From Pelotomaculum_B sp041645005 (GTDB lineage: Bacteria > Bacillota > Desulfotomaculia > Desulfotomaculales > Pelotomaculaceae), in contig JBAZQW010000121.1 of assembly GCA_041645005.1 (NCBI GenBank), positions 1 through 6,886 of the forward strand: a DNA stretch of 6,886 bases, in the 5' to 3' direction. Within the stretch, counting starts at the first letter, position 1. Every line of letters starts with the position of its first letter. The position numbers and the translations under genes were made by a program. Shown here one piece after another: positions 5,542 to 6,886 of the stretch. Under the pieces are notes generated by a model. That model was not told the DNA's origin and made no database searches. It saw nothing but the letters and a program-made list of their open reading frames with translations.

Positions 5542-6886
5542 TTGCCCGACCTGACCAACCTGTTTAACCCCAAGTCGGTAGCTATAATCGGCGCCTCAAA
5601 ATCACCCGGCAAGATTGGCAATGTTATTGTAAAAAATATGATCAGCTGTGGTTATAAAGGGAAAGTCTTTCCAATCAATCCAAAGGAGCCTGAAATAGAA
5701 GGGCTGCCCTGCTATCCTTCCGTGGATAAGACACCAGAGCCGGCAGAAATGGCGGTCTTATCCGTCCCAGCGGCAAAGTCGCTGGAAATTGCCGAGACCT
5801 GCGGTAAAAACGGTGTCAAAAATCTTGTGGCGATCACCGCCGGCTTCAAGGAAACCGGCAGGGACGGGCTGGAACTGGAGCGAAAGCTGCTGAAAATATG
5901 CCGCAATTATAATATGAGGATGCTCGGTCCCAATTGCGTCGGCCTGATGGATACCCACACGCCCATCAACGCGTCATTTGCCGCGGGATATCCACTGAAG
6001 GGAGAGATCGCGTTTATTTCACAGAGCGGCGCCATGGTACTGTCGATACTGGACTGGAGCTTCCGGGCAGGGCTGGGTTTCAGCAAATTTGTCAGCCTGG
6101 GCAACAAAGCGGATCTGACCGAAGCCCATTTTATTGAAGACGCCGCTGAAGATCCGAACACCAGGGTGATCCTCTGTTATATCGAGGATGTTGAAGACGG
6201 TTCTCACTTCATCGAGGTAGCCAGACGGGCAGTCAAAAAAAAGCCTATTATTATTTTGAAATCGGGGATTAGCCAGGCAGGCGCCCAGGCTGCTTCTTCC
6301 CACACCGGCGCGCTCGCGGGCAGCGACTTGGCTTATGAAACAGCGTTTAAGCAGTGCGGCATCATCCGGGCCAGGGAAATGTCCGAACTATTCGACCTGG
6401 CTGTCGCCTTTGCCAAACAGCCTGTGCCCAGGGGTCAAAGAGTGGCGGTAGTAACCAATTCCGGCGGTCCGGGCATTGTCGCCACCGATAATATAGAACA
6501 AAAAAACCTTAGTATGGCCCGCTTTACCAAGGAAACCATAGACGCGCTGCGAGAGTATCTGCCTGCTGAAGCAAATATTTATAACCCGGTGGATGTGCTT
6601 GGGGACGCGAAAGCTGACCGTTTCCGTTTTTCTTTGGAGAAGGTCCTGGCTGACCCGGGTGTGGACAGTGCGGTAGTTCTGGTTTGCCCGACTGCGGTTA
6701 GCGAACCGGTAGAAACGGCCCAGGCCATGCTTGAGATGCGGCAGGCCTACCCGGACAAACCTGTTTTTGCCGCATTTATGGGTGGTGAAAAACTGGCTGA
6801 GGGAGCTCAAACTCTCTCCCAAGCCCAGATACCATGTTTCACTTTCCCTGAGCCGGCTATAACCAGCATAAGCGGCATGGCAAGCT
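5542..6886 (+). CDS. ADP-forming acyl-CoA (acetyl-CoA) synthetase, alpha part, 3' end cut by window
   Basis: The frame is open from a TTG start to the window edge (448 codons), so the protein continues beyond it. It belongs to the NDP-forming acyl-CoA synthetase family, which converts acyl-CoA, ADP and phosphate to the free acid, CoA and ATP, a cytoplasmic energy-conserving step in fermenting anaerobes. The N-terminal CoA-binding Rossmann domain carries VAIIGAS (13-19) and GPNCVG (129-134). The ligase domains carry SQSGAM (160-165), GNKAD (187-191) and SSHTGALAGSD with the phospho-accepting His254, followed by NSGGPG (306-311) and NPVD (348-351). These are all alpha-subunit motifs. Many bacterial members are about 700 residues because an ATP-grasp beta part is fused at the C-terminus, which would lie outside the window. 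The substrate cannot be told from sequence. Protein acetyltransferases of the Pat type share this core but carry a GNAT domain, which cannot be excluded for the missing end. The gene is divergent from the CheB/CheR fusion. Confidence 0.92.
   Translation, partial: MPDLTNLFNPKSVAIIGASKSPGKIGNVIVKNMISCGYKGKVFPINPKEPEIEGLPCYPSVDKTPEPAEMAVLSVPAAKSLEIAETCGKNGVKNLVAITAGFKETGRDGLELERKLLKICRNYNMRMLGPNCVGLMDTHTPINASFAAGYPLKGEIAFISQSGAMVLSILDWSFRAGLGFSKFVSLGNKADLTEAHFIEDAAEDPNTRVILCYIEDVEDGSHFIEVARRAVKKKPIIILKSGISQAGAQAASSHTGALAGSDLAYETAFKQCGIIRAREMSELFDLAVAFAKQPVPRGQRVAVVTNSGGPGIVATDNIEQKNLSMARFTKETIDALREYLPAEANIYNPVDVLGDAKADRFRFSLEKVLADPGVDSAVVLVCPTAVSEPVETAQAMLEMRQAYPDKPVFAAFMGGEKLAEGAQTLSQAQIPCFTFPEPAITSISGMAS

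Noticed and set aside
6388..6822. Open minus-strand frame of 144 codons within the acyl-CoA synthetase gene
   Set aside because: It is antisense to highly conserved synthetase motifs, and its translation is rich in His, Arg and Ser, as is typical of a shadow frame.

Overview
The window looks like chromosomal DNA from a Gram-positive-type bacterium, most likely a member of the Bacillota such as a clostridial or Negativicutes-like anaerobe. The reasons are strong GGAGG-type ribosome binding sites, a TTG and a possible GTG start, an ADP-forming acyl-CoA synthetase, a soluble PAS histidine kinase of the GHEIRNPMTTVRGFLQ type, and a large CheB-CheR-PAS fusion. This placement is inference; no rRNA or other phylogenetic marker is present.

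Layout. Bases 1-305 hold no intact gene: a decayed reading-frame tail at the left edge (possibly a transposase remnant), a perfect 17-bp hairpin terminator, and an AT-rich promoter region. Bases 306-869 (+) encode a small two-transmembrane SLATT-type protein, a family predicted to act as a membrane effector in nucleotide-signalling defence systems. It is clearly more AT-rich than the rest of the window and stands alone. It converges on a leftward pair: a PAS sensor histidine kinase (928-2118) and, upstream of it, a 1022-residue CheB methylesterase - CheR methyltransferase - coiled coil - PAS - PAS fusion (2229-5297). A 244-bp divergent intergenic region with five GACAWAT elements and an 18-bp A/T palindrome follows. 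A rightward gene starting with TTG at 5542 then runs off the window; it encodes the alpha-subunit part of an ADP-forming acyl-CoA (acetyl-CoA) synthetase, with its catalytic histidine at residue 254.

How they fit together. The fusion and the kinase are probably one signalling unit. The fusion ends right at the PAS-to-kinase junction and the next gene supplies a PAS-coupled kinase, so an architecture that can be a single hybrid protein appears split over two genes. No response regulator or chemoreceptor is visible, so the output is unknown. The acyl-CoA synthetase is divergently transcribed and may share regulation through the intergenic repeats, which is unproven. The left 0.9 kb looks like a small accessory insertion (element remnant, terminator, AT-rich SLATT gene). 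I do not see convincing evidence of a wholly new system. The best leads are the orphan SLATT gene, the split CheB/CheR/PAS-kinase pair and the GACAWAT cluster.
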